Program-made: the position numbers and the translations under genes
Assembly: GCF_010015585.1 (NCBI RefSeq)
Contig: NW_022985072.1
Location: 705,678 to 769,677 of the forward strand
Length of the DNA stretch: 64,000 bases
DNA from: Eremomyces bilateralis CBS 781.70
Taxonomy: Eukaryota > Ascomycota > Dothideomycetes > Eremomycetales > Eremomycetaceae
Reading direction: 5' to 3'
Shown: one piece after another, positions 46,381 through 58,177 of the stretch
How positions within the stretch are numbered: the first letter of the stretch is position 1
Layout: the number at the start of each line of letters is the position of its first letter
The notes under the pieces: generated by a model
Seen by the model: the letters and a program-made list of their open reading frames with translations, nothing else
What the model was told of the DNA's origin: nothing
Databases searched by the model: none

Positions 46381-46410
46381 GGGGCGGTTTGGGGCGGTTT
46401 GGGGCGGTTT
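46381..46410. repeat. Three exact copies of ggggcggttt
   Basis: A perfect 10-base unit repeated three times in the 3' flank of cdc31, between two convergent genes. Function unknown. Confidence 0.9.
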
Positions 46411-46634
46411 TTTGATGATTGATGACTTGTTCGGCGTTCGTGTCTGATCAGGTTATGGTGGCTAAGCATTGCTGGCGTCGGCGGTGAGGTGGTCTATCGA
46501 TATCTCTGACCGAGTATACACTTTTCCATATTATGCAATTGGAACTTTCCATTCAAGGCTCCCATGGACGCCGGCCATACATGTGCCAAACCTAAACTAT
46601 TTACATGTTGCGACAAGCCTTTTTCAACCTTTCT

Positions 46635-48265
46635 CTACTGCCCCGGCGCCACCAACTGCCCCTTCTTCACGGTATCGTGCGCCCATCCCCCCGCCAACGG
46701 CTCGCCGCCCATCTCTCGCGCCTGCTGCTGTATCCGCGCCTCCAGTTCGGGCCGGAAATGCCGGATCAACCCCTGCAACGGCCACGCGAACGCCTCGCCC
46801 AACGCGCAGATCGAATGGCCCTCCACCTGCTTCGTCAGCTCCTGCAGCATGTCGATCTCCCGCTCACGGGCCAGGCCCTTCTCGAACCGCTTCATGATCT
46901 GGTCGGTCCACGCCGAGCCCTCGCGGCACGGCGTGCATTGGCCGCACGATTCGTGGTGGTAGAACTTGGCGAGCCGGGAGATGCTGCGGACGACGTCGGT
47001 AGACTTGTCCATGACGATGACAGCCGCGGTGCCGAGACCCGATTGCGCATCTTTCAACGCGTCGAAGTCCATAAGCTGGTCGCCGCACAGATGTGCGGGG
47101 AGGATCGGAGTGGAGGAGCCGCCCGGGATAACAGCTTTGAGGTTATCCCAGCCGCCGCGGACGCCGCCGCAATGCTTCTCCAGGAGCTCTCGGAGAGGGA
47201 TGCTCATCTCTTCTTCGACGGTGCAGGGATTGTTGACGTGGCCAGAGATGCAGAACAGCTTGGTACCGGCGTTACGCTCGCGACCGAAGGATGCAAACCA
47301 GTTACCACCGCGGCGGCAGATTGTTGGTGCAACGGCGATGGTTTCGACATTGGCGACGGTTGACGGGCAGCCGAAGAGACCAACAGACGCAGGGAACGGA
47401 GGCTTGAGACGCGGCTTGCCTGGCTTGCCCTCAAGGGACTCGATGAGCGAGGTCTCTTCACCGCAGACGTAGGCGCCCATCCCCCTGTGGATGAAAACGT
47501 CGAAGTCGTAGCCGGAACCGCAGGCATTCTTTCCGATCAGCCCGGCCTGGTAGGCTTCTTGGATGGCTCGTTGAAGGACGGTGGCCTCGTGGTAGAATTC
47601 GCCGCGAATGTAGATGTATGCTGCGGTGCAGTTCATAGCACGGCCTGCCACTAAGCATCCTTCGATGAGTTTATGTGGGTCCTTTCGCATGATCTCGCGG
47701 TCTTTGCAGGTTCCTGGCTCGCCCTCGTCCGCATTGACGACGAGATATCGAGGTTTGGTGTCCTTATCCCAATCTTTGAAGTTCATGAAAGACTAGCCGT
47801 GTCAGTATGGATCAATGCCTGGTTCAGGACGGACGTACCCATTTCAAGCCGGAAGGGAATCCGGCACCACCTCGACCTCGAAGTCCAGAAGCTTTGATCT
47901 CCGAGATGATCTACATATAAAATGTCAGATATTTCCTTCCTCTAAGATAGCTCAATGGCACCGAGCTTGGAACGCACCCAGTCATGTCCCTTTAATACTA
48001 TCTCCTTCGTCTTGTGCCAATCCCCATACTTCATCGCCGACTTCAAATCCGCGCCATGGTGTCCGTACAGGTTTTGAAATATCCGATCCTGATCCTTCAG
48101 GCCGCCATAATGCCGCACCGGGTTCGCATCCTGCACAGTGGCTAGACTTCGACGCTGTTGTCGTGGTGCTGAGCAGCTCGGGATGGTTGTGGCAGCGCGG
48201 GCGACCCGATGGGATGCTTGAGATAGCGCCGCGGGCGATGACACTTGGCGTGCAATCATTGTCAT
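46635..48265 (-). CDS. NADH:ubiquinone oxidoreductase 51-kDa subunit (complex I, NDUFV1/NuoF)
   Basis: Peripheral-arm subunit of mitochondrial complex I that binds NADH and FMN and carries the N3 iron-sulphur cluster. Exons 48265-47978, 47910-47839 and 47792-46635 encode 505 residues. An Arg/Ser/Ala-rich presequence covers about the first 40 residues; the mature protein begins near [20 protein letters not shown]. The NADH/FMN fold has [32 protein letters not shown] and [20 protein letters not shown]. The 4Fe-4S ligands lie in [12 protein letters not shown] plus the later Cys in [13 protein letters not shown]. Two in-frame ATGs (48265 and 48259) compete; the first is taken. All junctions are GT-AG and in phase. 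The gene is convergent with cdc31. Confidence 0.97.
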
Positions 48266-48976
48266 CGAGCTTGCCCCGAGCGGAGCGAGTATGGGAGGAT
48301 CGAGGACGATGAGGGTGAAGAGGAATTGAAGTATCCAGTATCCGAGGGGTTTTGAGAGTGGTGAAGTGACGATGGCGTTGGAATAGCCTTTTGATTGGCC
48401 CGAAGTTCTTCCGTTCTTTCCTCTTACACAAGCTGTCAATGACGCGTGATGATTGGCTGACAGTCTATCCATGGTAACCTCATCCCAGTAACTTCATTTC
48501 AACTTCCTCATCATCAAGACATCAACCATAGGTTCTTCGACATGCAAATTGAGCGTTGAGTCCAATGCAGAGAGTATATAGTCCCGACTCCCGAGCTTCT
48601 CACCTATTATGTATCAAGATTTGCGGCTCTATGAGCTCGACTACGCTCTTATCCTTGCGAAGATGTGAACCCAAGAGCTCCGTTCAGGCCCAGAGTCTCT
48701 CACAAGTCATATCTGATATCTCAGAAGATGGCATTGCGGTCCTTTCCAGCTCTTGGAGTGCAAAAAGGGCCGCCTTGGCCTTCCCGAATTTCTATCATGG
48801 GCCTCTAATGTACATCACGAGTTAACAACGTAGCTCACTGCTAGGGGAGTACTCTAACCGGGCAGGGACCTGACAAGTAATGATTCCAGTGGTTACCTTG
48901 CTTCTGTCGGCAGAACATTTCTTATCTAGCACTATGATCATATTGCTAATCCCGCCAGGTGGATTGATCTCATGAT
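48266..48976. other. Intergenic upstream of the complex I gene
   Basis: Promoter of the 51-kDa subunit gene (minus). No recognisable gene; frames at 48556-48825 and 48822-49022 have no supporting features. Confidence 0.5.
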
Positions 48977-50179
48977 TTGGAGGAAAAAGAGCTGAATCAA
49001 TCCATGATTCCTCAACCAACATATTGGTCCTTCGATTCCCAAAGAGACGGTAAACTTCAAAGGAGTCGAGCGAATCGTGGTAGATCTGTGTTTGATGATG
49101 ACACCGGGGGATTCGCCGAGTGGACGTTTGGGGAGAACAGGTGGTATATTTTCAGCGGAGAATCCGAAGGCGCGCCGAAAGATCTGGCGTATATCCAATA
49201 CGAGAAAAGACAAATATCGTGCCTCCATGCAGGACACTACCAGAGACGATGCCACGGCAAATGGGCCTTCGATGGTAGTCAATGATGAAGGTCAATGCTA
49301 GTTTCCATGCATTTCTTCCGCACATGCTAACCTAATATCAGGCGAGCAAATCCTGTCATCCCAACCTTCGAGCAACATCTTCTCGCTGCCATCATCCGAA
49401 ATGGCGATTTTCACCGCCGGATCGAAGCCCTCGTCGTCACCCTCAACTAATGCAAAGACCACGTGGACGTCACCCGGAAGTGGATGCTAGCATGGCTCCA
49501 GCAGGCCCAAGACGTGTACCCTGGCATATCCCACTTGTGCGTGAGGGAACCATCAAGTTCTCACACTTCGAGGCCACTTCCATCAACATAATCGTCCACC
49601 GCCTGCACCTCCACAACGCCATGTCCGCCATCCTCTATCTCGGCGGCAGCGCACGCTGGTCGGATTCGACGGGGGAGCGGTGGCGATGAGACACGGGGTC
49701 ACCACGACAAGCATCGTGAAGGATTTGGTGAGGGCGGCGGTGGAAACCGTGAAATGGAACTCATGGTCACGATCCACGACGAGATTGCTGTGGGGTTCTG
49801 GTATTATATCACCAGCGGGCGGCTAGACTGGGATAGATACATCAAGCCGATACTAAGAGGCGAGGGGGCGAGGATGGAGAAGGCGCAGAAAACGGCGATG
49901 GCCATGATGGACGTCGTGGAGGCGTCTATGAAGGAGGTTGGGTTCCATGATGAATGGGTCGTGGAGCTGGAGGAAGTGGTTGAGAAAGAAGTCCCTCTCC
50001 CTGAAGCGATTGGCGGAGATGAGGACGATGCTTGTAAAGAGTGCGGGGGGCTCATCGAGGAGTTTTCGTGGATCACGACGGTCGAATCACTACGGATTAG
50101 CTTCTTGATCACTTGGGTTGGTTCTCTGCTGGACGATCCCCGCAACTGGGTGTCAGTGCAGCCTCTTGAACATCAGTAA
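48977..50179 (+). pseudogene. Unidentified protein-coding remnant or poorly resolved gene
   Basis: I do not recognise this. The plus strand shows coding-like text in several frames: 48977-49285 (MEEKELNQSMIPQPTYWSFD, FAEWTFGENRWYIFSGESEG), 49343-49550 (VIPTFEQHLLAAIIRNGDFH, a TAA at about 49448, then DVTRKWMLAWLQQAQDVYPG) and 49754-50179 (MELMVTIHDEIAVGFWYYIT, WDRYIKPILRGEGARMEKAQ, ECGGLIEEFSWITTVESLRI). The last is 141 residues, helical and acidic. One possible intron (GTCAATG ... CTAACC ... ATCAG, about 49294-49341) joins the early parts, but I cannot build one open frame. It may be a decayed gene or a real gene with sequence errors. Confidence 0.35.
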
Positions 50180-50338
50180 TCACAAATCAAAACACTGATG
50201 ATTCTTCTTGAAACATGTTACTGTGTCGATACGACGACGAAGCTAATAAGCTAGTATTTCACTTGCGCTTTATACCGATCGTCATTCCAAATGAACAAGC
50301 TGAAGTCCAAACAATCGTTATCATGCATCATCTCAAGA

Positions 50339-51338
50339 TCAAGATCTATGTCTTGCAAAAGCCTCCTTCACCTCCACTCCCTCTTCCACATCCTTCATGA
50401 CCTTCTCATCCGCCGCCACCAATTTTGGAATGAGCTCCAGCACTTCATCCAGCCTCCCCGCTGGGATCGCAACCGCGGCGTTCTCTTCCGGGTCGAGCAT
50501 GATCAAGTCACCCTACGTACGTCAGCAAACGACAAGACAACAGAAGTCGGCGATCATGGTGCCCGTACCGGAGAAACATCCACGCCTCCAATATGCACCG
50601 TGACGTCCGTCGCCCACGCCTTCGCCTCCGCCGCCATGCCTATCGACGACGTCGCTTTCGACCAGACCTGTCCCACACCAACACATCAGCTTCTACACTC
50701 GCTCATAGCACTTTCCCTAACTCACCGGCATCCCCAGCGACCCTAAAACCCCCAAATCCCTCACCCTCCCATCCACCAACGCCCCCGCCGCCCCAAGTTT
50801 CCTCATCCGCGCCGCCATGATCCCGCCGAGAACCGCACACTTCTGCCCGCCCGGCTGGCTGATGACGACGATCGATCCGGCATTCGTCAGGTCCGCGTAT
50901 GGGGTACCTTGCGGGATGGTCGGGAGGGAAAGCGAGAGCGTTTGGTCCAGAAGGGAGGTGAGCGGGGAGGGAGAGGGGAAGGAGGGAGAGGATTTGGGGA
51001 CGAGGAGGACGGTGCTGGCGGGGGCGACGGTTCGGGTGGGGGGGTGGGGGGTGGATGGAGAAATGGGGGCTGCGAAGGGATGGTTAATTGGTATTAGGTG
51101 GAGGATAGGAGGGTGACGTACTGATATCGGGGAGGTAGCCTGCGCCGACCACTTGGAGCTTTAGGAGGGCGTCGCAGACCTGGTGTTAAGATAGCGATTA
51201 GCTACAAGCGCACGCAGGGCGCAATCCATTATGAATCAAGACTTGGTATCACAAGCAGCCGCAATTATGGAAGAAACCACATACATCACAGGCAGAATAC
51301 TTTGCCAATTCGGCGAGCTTGTTCTGCAACGCTGCCAT
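50339..51338 (-). CDS. RraA-like / 4-hydroxy-4-methyl-2-oxoglutarate aldolase family protein
   Basis: Five exons: 51338-51285, 51179-51122, 51069-50726, 50667-50569 and 50512-50339, encoding 242 residues, the usual size. The opening MAALQNKLAELAKYSACDV with CDALLKLQVVGAGYLPDI, the substrate-site loop AGSIVVISQPGGQKCAVLGG, the ALVDGRVRDLGVLGSLGMPV block (Arg-Asp pair of the metal and oxaloacetate site) and VHIGGVDVSPGDLIMLDPEE with VAIPAGRLDEVLELIPKL are diagnostic. Family members are Mg-dependent retro-aldolases and oxaloacetate decarboxylases, or regulators of RNase E in bacteria; fungal roles are little known. A Pro/Ser-rich stretch (SSPSFPSPSPLTS) sits in exon 3. All splice junctions are GT-AG and phases agree. 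Confidence 0.93.
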
Positions 51339-52081
51339 GATGGCGGGGCAAGTATCAAGGTCGAGTGATAGTATCAACCTTTCGCTGATAAGAGATATTG
51401 ACAAAAAGGTACTAAACAAAACCGAAATACTTTGGGTCTTTGATATGCGCAAAATTGGACTCAATTGCAAAGGTTGGAGGAAGTTCGTGCTCATCAACTT
51501 CCAGGCTATGCTGATATGAATGCGCCATCTGCCCCCGATTCTCGCCCGAGATTCCAGGGTTGACCTGAACGACGACATTAAGGAGGGGCACTCCGAGCCC
51601 ATCCTCAACGCGCATCACCTCTCCGCATAGCCTTTCCGATAATCACCGTTCCAGGCTCCTACCGCATGCGCCGCACATGGTCGTTACCACCTAAATGCAT
51701 GCTGTGTGATCCGGAGAATCGCAGTGACTGGCATTCCAACGACCTGAGAACGGCCAAGGAACGTGCAGGTCTGCAGGATGCCGGCAGCGATTGGATGCCC
51801 CGGATTTTTTGGGCACGAGGCGCCTGCTTTAGGGTCGTGGGGGCTTCCATTGGGCGTCAAAGCATTGTTAGTGTGATTGGGAAGTGCTGGTGATGAGACA
51901 AGAGGATGGGAATGGAATGAGAGGGGCTTATGTTCTCAAAACTCGATATGCAGGATCATAGGAGCGAGAGAAAGTTGGAGAAGTATTCGTAATTTCTTGC
52001 ATTATTTACTTGCTTCCACGGTAAATATGTATACTGCCTGCTGGCAGTCAATTTGCCCAATACATATGCCTATACCTGGTA
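51339..52081. other. Intergenic between the RraA-like and siderophore acyltransferase genes
   Basis: Promoter of the RraA-like gene (minus) and 3' flank of the acyltransferase. No recognisable gene in any frame. Confidence 0.5.
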
Positions 52082-53774
52082 TTATATTTCCGGCGCAACC
52101 CAAGTATCTCTCCGAATCTTCAACAAGTATGACTGCTTGTGCGGGAGAGTCACCTCCTGCTCCTTGAAAAATCCAACCTCCAGGCAATATTGCTCGAGTC
52201 TGAGGTTCCTAATCAGCAAGTCTGTGATTCGAATGCAATCGATTGGGTACTCACTTCTTGTTGTCCACTCTCGGTTCCATCACCACTACCTCCGTCCGAT
52301 TATCCGATATCCAACAATGATGTACCAACGCTGTCAGCCACAACTTCACCCTCTGCGGCCCTCTGAACTCCTGTTCCCCCACCAAACAATGGATCCCTCT
52401 ATCATAGTTCCCCACTCCCCCACCTAAATGTTTCCCCAAGCTATCCTCCTTGACCCAGTATATCTCGAAGTAACCAAACGGTCGTCCATCCCAACACCCG
52501 ATCGACGGGAAACTGTGGCGGCTCTTGAGTGCGCTCCTGAGGAATTTGTCTTGGATTTCTTGCGGCCCTTGGCAGCCCCAGTAGTAGCTAATGCGGGGGT
52601 TGTTCATCCATTGATGGAGGAGATCGGGGTCACAAGGGGAGATATCAAGGTTTTGGAAGGAGGGCACCACGGTGTCAGACATCGTGCTTGTTGTAACGCG
52701 GGAGTCGATGCTCATGGCCCTGGGACCTTCGAATGCCGGGGATTTGCGGGAGGAACTGGCGACGCGGAAGGAGAGAAATTGACCGACACTAGGGACAAAC
52801 CGGATATAGACAGTCTCCCCTTGGCGTGGTGGTTTCGGGCGGATAGGGTGTCGGACGCCGTTGGTGAAGATGTATTGCGGAGGTACGGGAGGGTAAAAGG
52901 TAGGGAGATGGCTGGTTGAATGGAATGGATCAGGCGTGCTCGAAGACCATAACCCATGAACCATGCCAGTATCGAGTACTGCATCCGAATGCCGGCCTGG
53001 GGAGCTTGGGCGAGAGGTATGTGGCGTGCCCGAAGGAATCGGCAAGGCCGATATCGGTAATAGACTGAAGAGGAAGATCCGTGGATCGATCTGCCAGAAC
53101 GACCGCTGGCTGACGAACATGTCCATCCACCCTTCCCCAGACCGTTCGTCCGTTTCCGCGCCCACACAGCTGTCCTCGCTCGCTATCAGCCCCATACGCT
53201 CCAACTTCTGCAAGGTCCTGCCCCCTTTGAGAATTCCTTCCTGATTGATGTTAATCCGCCAATCCCCTCTCGGCTTCCCCTGATCCGGTGTATTCGTCGA
53301 CTCCGCTGTCTTCATCCACGGATCTGGCGGAGGCTGCTGGAAGTACCATAGGAGCGTACACCACAGCAACATGGCGATCCGCCGCGTCGGCGATTGCGTC
53401 GGTTGGGACTCTTCGTTGCTCGGGTGTGAAATCCCCGAGATGTAGAGATGGTCATTGCGGAGGGATGGGCGTTTGAAGCGGTGTAGTGTCGTGCGAGGAC
53501 GCGGTCGCATGGACTCGTCGTGGCTGTAGGATTGAGTCGACCGGATCGGCTGCCGTTCCGGGTCGTGTTCTTCGCTTTCTGGGTCTATTGATTCGAATTC
53601 GGATTTTGGGACCTCTTCATCAGCAGAGTTGAGGACGACGGTCCAGCCACGTGGGAGGAGGGAGGGGGGGTCGACGTGGTTGGAGAACTCGTGGTATTTG
53701 AAGTATAGACCACCAAAAACAGTGTCTACGGTGAGAGACCGTCCATTCGGAAGGCGAATGATCGAAGGCGCCAT
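52082..53774 (-). CDS. SidF/SidL-type N5-hydroxyornithine acyltransferase (siderophore biosynthesis)
   Basis: GNAT-like acyltransferase of the IucB/SidF family, which transfers an acyl group (acetyl or anhydromevalonyl) to N5-hydroxyornithine, a step towards ferricrocin or fusarinine siderophores. Exons 53774-52255 and 52208-52082 encode 548 residues. The N-terminal half (LPNGRSLTVDTVFGGLYFKY, PSNEESQPTQSPTRRIAMLL) is typical of fungal members. The catalytic half has LHQWMNNPRISYYWGCQGPQ, FPSIGCWDGRPFGYFEIYWV, NYDRGIHCLVGEQEFRGPQR, VVVMEPRVDNKKNLRLEQYC and VTLPHKQSYLLKIRRDTW. The C-terminus WVAPEI is not a PTS1 peroxisomal signal, which argues mildly for a cytosolic SidL-like rather than a peroxisomal SidF-like role. 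The split between the two cannot be settled here. Confidence 0.9.
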
Positions 53775-54710
53775 TGCGTGCTCCCGTATACAGCGAATGG
53801 ACTTGCGCTGAAGTTAATGGAAAGCGCCGGTTCTGGAGGAGAGGCTGAAACGGCCGTCAGCGTGTCATAATGTATACGGTGCCGGTAGTATGGACTTGGA
53901 CATGAAGCTGCTGAGGTGGAGTGATCAACGTCAACGACTACTTCAGCAACGAAATCGAATTGAGACAAGCATGCTTGTAGAACCTATGGTACCTTGAAGG
54001 ATAAATCAAGCATTTGATTCTGTTCTGCACGTTGTACCAAGTGTAGATCCAGGTTGTAATATAACTGAGGTGGTTGGTTAAGGGTGAGCTGACCATTTTC
54101 GTGCCTCCGAACAAGGAGGGGCATCATGATGATGCTACCAACGCCAATGCAAACGCCAAGCTTGAAGACTGATGGCAAACTATGAGATTCTCATCATCAA
54201 GAGCCGAGACCCTTATCACGAGTTTCGATGTCTAACATTCAGTTACAGAGGTTGAGGTTCAATTTCGGTATTAGAGGATCACGGTAGGAGCAGGAGCTGG
54301 AGCTGGAGTGGTTCTAAGGATACAAGGCAACAAGGAGTCTCCAGACACATCACCCATCCACCTGCAAATGGAATATCTGGCCACGATTAGAATTCACAGC
54401 AGCGTTTTCTGCACTGGCAAAGCATAAACTAGATTGTTGTACCATAACGAAGATGATAATGCTAGATTGCTAGCTAATTATGCACAGGATGCCCTTCAAA
54501 TCAACGAAATCGATAAACGTTCAAATCTCGATGCTTCAGCGAGCCGCTGAAGAGAAAGGGGCTCCATACACTCACAATGCAAGACCAGTGTCTCACAATT
54601 GAATGACTACAGCATCATCAAGGAGTCTCATCGTCATCCAGGAAAGCGAATTTTCCTGTTGTCTTCGTTCCCATCTTCTATCTCTTCTTGGGTTTTATCG
54701 TGAAAAAAAT
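53775..54710. other. Intergenic upstream of the acyltransferase, 3' flank of the dynamin gene
   Basis: 0.9 kb without a supportable gene. Contains a short (ggagct) repeat at 54290-54315. Frame 53984-54178 (minus) has a hydrophobic start but no other support. Confidence 0.45.
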
Positions 54711-57016
54711 TTAATCACGCTCCTGCTCCGATATAGCTCGAGAGGGTGAACAGAGGTTAGGACTCTCACATTCTTGAAGGGAAGGAGTTTCCTCTTTCCC
54801 TTTCAAAGCGGACTGCGTGCTTGTCTTCTCCAAGAAGTGAAAAGCAGACCGATCACGCAATAACTGGTTTCCCGCAACGTGGTACTTGTTCACACGCTTC
54901 AACTCGATGAGACCCGACTCGAGGATCCCAAGTTTCGTGGTCGCACGTGCCCTTTCTTGTGCGGAATCTTGGTTCTCGGAAGCAATATGTTGTATCTCAT
55001 CATCGTCCATGTCGCAAATGATGTGAGCAGATATCAACTCAGGCAACTTCTGCAGAAGGCATCGCTCAATTGCAAGAACGCTGACTTCGTCGACAACTGT
55101 TTTGCGAGCAACCTACTCAAGTTTAGTGCGAGTTCAATTGTGCAAGTGTTATACATTACTTTGTAGTACGCTTCCATCATATCAGTAGCAAGAGAGCAAG
55201 AGAATTTATCCATGTTCACCTCCGTGTGATCGGAGAGCATTTGGACTAAACTTTTTATATTGACATGATAGTATTCTATTCCATGCTTATGGAATGCTCC
55301 GCTGTCGTTGAAATAAGCCGAAAGCCGTTTCTCCAACGCCGCTGTGCGACGCTCAGCCTGAACCTTTTGGACAGTGTCGATCAGGTAGTGGTTGTACGTA
55401 GTCGGATGACCACAAAGGTGAGGGTCCAAAATCTCGTCCACTTTCGTATTCAACTCGTTCTTCAGGCCATCGAATGATGGGTTGATTATCCTTGTGAGAA
55501 GCTTTTCCGCAGTATGTATGTCGGTGATATGCTTCAGGGTAACGCTCACTGCGGAGAACGCTGCCTCGAAGATCCGACCAACAAGCTTGTAAATCAAGGC
55601 CCTCCATGGCTTGCATTGCTTTGAGAAGAGTTCCTCAACGACCAGGGGATTGAATGTGCCAGGCAGTTCGCGACCTCTGCTCTTTCTCATGAGTATCTGT
55701 ACCTCGTCGATATAGTCATCGCGGGATATTTCGCGTGGCTTATCGGGGGATGTGTTCTCGACAATGGTTTGAGAATGGCCTTCCGAGTACATCTCCTCCG
55801 AAAAGTCCGACAATGCGTTTTGCACCACTGCGCGAAGGCGCCTTTCGTATACGCCCTGAGCTGTGACGTCTGAAAGGAATGGATCGGTGTACACTCCGTC
55901 TACAATAGCCTTGATCAGGTTGTAGAAACGTTGGCCGATGTTGAGCAGATAACGCCGCTGATCAGCTAGTGTTTCTCGTCCTACACCCAGTTTGTCCAGT
56001 GTATCTTGGCATTGTTTCGCTTCGATTTCGACATCTTCCAGAACGCTAGGAAGCTGCTGAAGGATAAGATTTCGGAGAATCGCGCCGAGCCGGACCAGAA
56101 GGGCATCCTTTCCACGTTGAGATGGTGCCAGAGAAGTCCAGACGCCTCGGGAAAAAAAATTGGCCTCAGACCTGTCTCGTTCTGCGGTAGTGGCATTCCG
56201 AGAGTTGAAGTCCCTATTCTTCAAGACATGCCATCCAAGGCGGAACGTAACATCCTTGTTCTGGGCGAGATGGACATAGTACTGTTCGCTTTCTGAACCT
56301 TCATCCAGTGTGTCTGGTTTTGTGATGAGGCCAAGTGTACGTTGGCCGTTTGGATCAACTTTGCGAGCAAGTCGGGTAACAGATTGAAGCGCGAACTCGT
56401 TTTTAGCGGACACCACCGCGCAAATAACGCTTCGAGGCTTCTCCATGTACGACATCACAAGAGATTCAACCATTTTTGCGTCCTCGTCAGACTGATCCTT
56501 GTTCGCAGCAGAAAACAGTCCTGGGAGATCCACCAGTGTCAAATGAGGCTGCTCCGGTCCTGAAATTTCGACCCGGAGGATGTCGGAACTGAAGACCTTT
56601 TCAGTGCCATTTACTCCCATCACGGCCTTTGCGCTTTCGATGACATGACCGATATCCAGGTCTTTCAGGGCGACAGAAAACTTCCCTATCTCTTCCTTCT
56701 CTATCTCGGACCGTTCAGGACTCGGGATGATGCAAACTTTGACACCGACCGTAGTACTTCGGCGAAGAATAAGTTCCGTTGCGAATCGGGTACAGAGAGT
56801 GTCCTTTGTCGGGAAAGACATGCCTGAAATGGCTTCCAGGGTGGAACTCTTCCCAGAGGACTGATCGCCACATATGATGATTTGAGGCAGATCAATGAAG
56901 CGGCCTATGCCTGTAGAGCGAAGCTTGTCGACGATATCAAGAAGGTCACGGTGTTCACTGTTCTGCAGAAGTACAGGGGGGCCCGCTTGCGGCTCTGTGA
57001 AAGCCGTTTCCTCCAT
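54711..57016 (-). CDS. Dynamin-superfamily GTPase (fungal Mx-like type)
   Basis: Large GTPase for membrane remodelling or antiviral-type roles; this cytosolic group lacks PH and membrane domains. Exons 57016-55160 and 55112-54711 encode 752 residues. The ATG at 57016 (MEETAFTEPQAGPP) is the first in frame; upstream codons have no ATG. G1 is GDQSSGKSS (residues 50-58), then PTKDTLCTRFATEL (G2), DLPG (G3) and TKPD (G4). The middle domain includes RRYLLNIGQRFYNLIKAIVD and FNPLVVEELFSKQCKPWR. The GTPase effector domain lies in AYYKVARKTVVDEVSVLAIE and SENQDSAQERARATTKLGIL; the junction of exons 1 and 2 restores this conserved block. The GTAATG donor and GAGTAG acceptor give a 47-base intron, at the short end. 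Its last 80 residues are Ser/Glu-rich. The precise role is unknown. Confidence 0.92.
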
Positions 57017-58177
57017 ACCAGGGGTATTCAGGAAGGAGATGGAGGTGTTCAAGACTAGAAGATCAAAGTTGGAGGATCGACTCAAAAAGTTGGCGACTTT
57101 GGATATAGCGAAAGAAATTTACTTCAGTGTGAGAGAAATTGTCTTTTCTTACCAAAGGACAAAGTACTAGGACAAACCAAATCAATCGCTCTATCTCGTT
57201 GATTCTATCTGCTTTTCCTACCCAAAATCATGGTCGATTACTAGCACTTAACACATGAGCAGCAAACACATGCCTAGCATATTCGGGAAGATGCTTGCAA
57301 CAGCTCGACATTCTTACCTGGTCTTTTCAAGAAGTGTCTGGCCCTGGGAAATGCCACCGATTTCTCTCTAGCGAAGGATTGACTGGATGGTCCAAACAAA
57401 ACTGACGTGCGAAGCTAGGTCTATCCATTCAAGCCAAGACGGAGTCCTCGCAAATCTGAAATTCCCATGGAAAGGACAAGGTCACATCCTCCGTTGGTTT
57501 GGGGACATTCAAAAGTTTTAAAGGGGTAGCCTTAGTCTGATAATGACGTTGAGCTAGAGGGCTGACATCCAGATGATCGAGATTAAAATAGGTCGGTTGA
57601 GTCCCCCAATCCATATTAGTTAACTAGTAATTAAAGGATGCCGTAGTTACCAGCTGTTAACAACAACAGGCAGGAGCACGCAGACCGCATCATGTCCTGC
57701 TGCAGGCCGTGCAGTATCCATCTCTGTGGTCAGCCGTTCAGGTAATATCAGTCTGAAGGGCCTCGATCAATGATCTAGGATAGCATTCTCAGAGTATTCC
57801 TCTGAGAACTTGGAAGGTCTTTGGTATGCCCTTAGTTCTCCATTCCTGGCATTGGGAGTTTGGGACATGAGATTGTGGCGGAAAACCCATCCGAAAAGGG
57901 CGGTGGGCGTGCTACCAGTCCAGGAACTATCTGAAACAGTTCAACTGAATTATATTTGTAATATTTAAGGCTAGTGATATTTTCCCCCGATTTTGAGATT
58001 TTCTCCCCCCATGAGATTATCCCCCTGCGCTAGCCATAATTAGTGGAAATTAAATGCTTAATTTGGTCTAGCGCATACCTAGTTCCACTTCCTTAATTAA
58101 CTTGTTCTTTCCCTGTTAACTAACTAACTTAGAACAACTTCAACACCTAATTTGTTCTTTCTCTCATAGATCTCAGC
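57017..58177. other. Intergenic upstream of the dynamin gene and of the MULE transposase
   Basis: Promoter region of the dynamin gene and, to the right, the 5' flank of the Mutator-like gene. At 57975-58030 an imperfect triplicate of ttttcccccgattttgaga occurs (tttt/ttta then ccccc). A terminal inverted repeat for the MULE could not be defined here. Confidence 0.4.
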
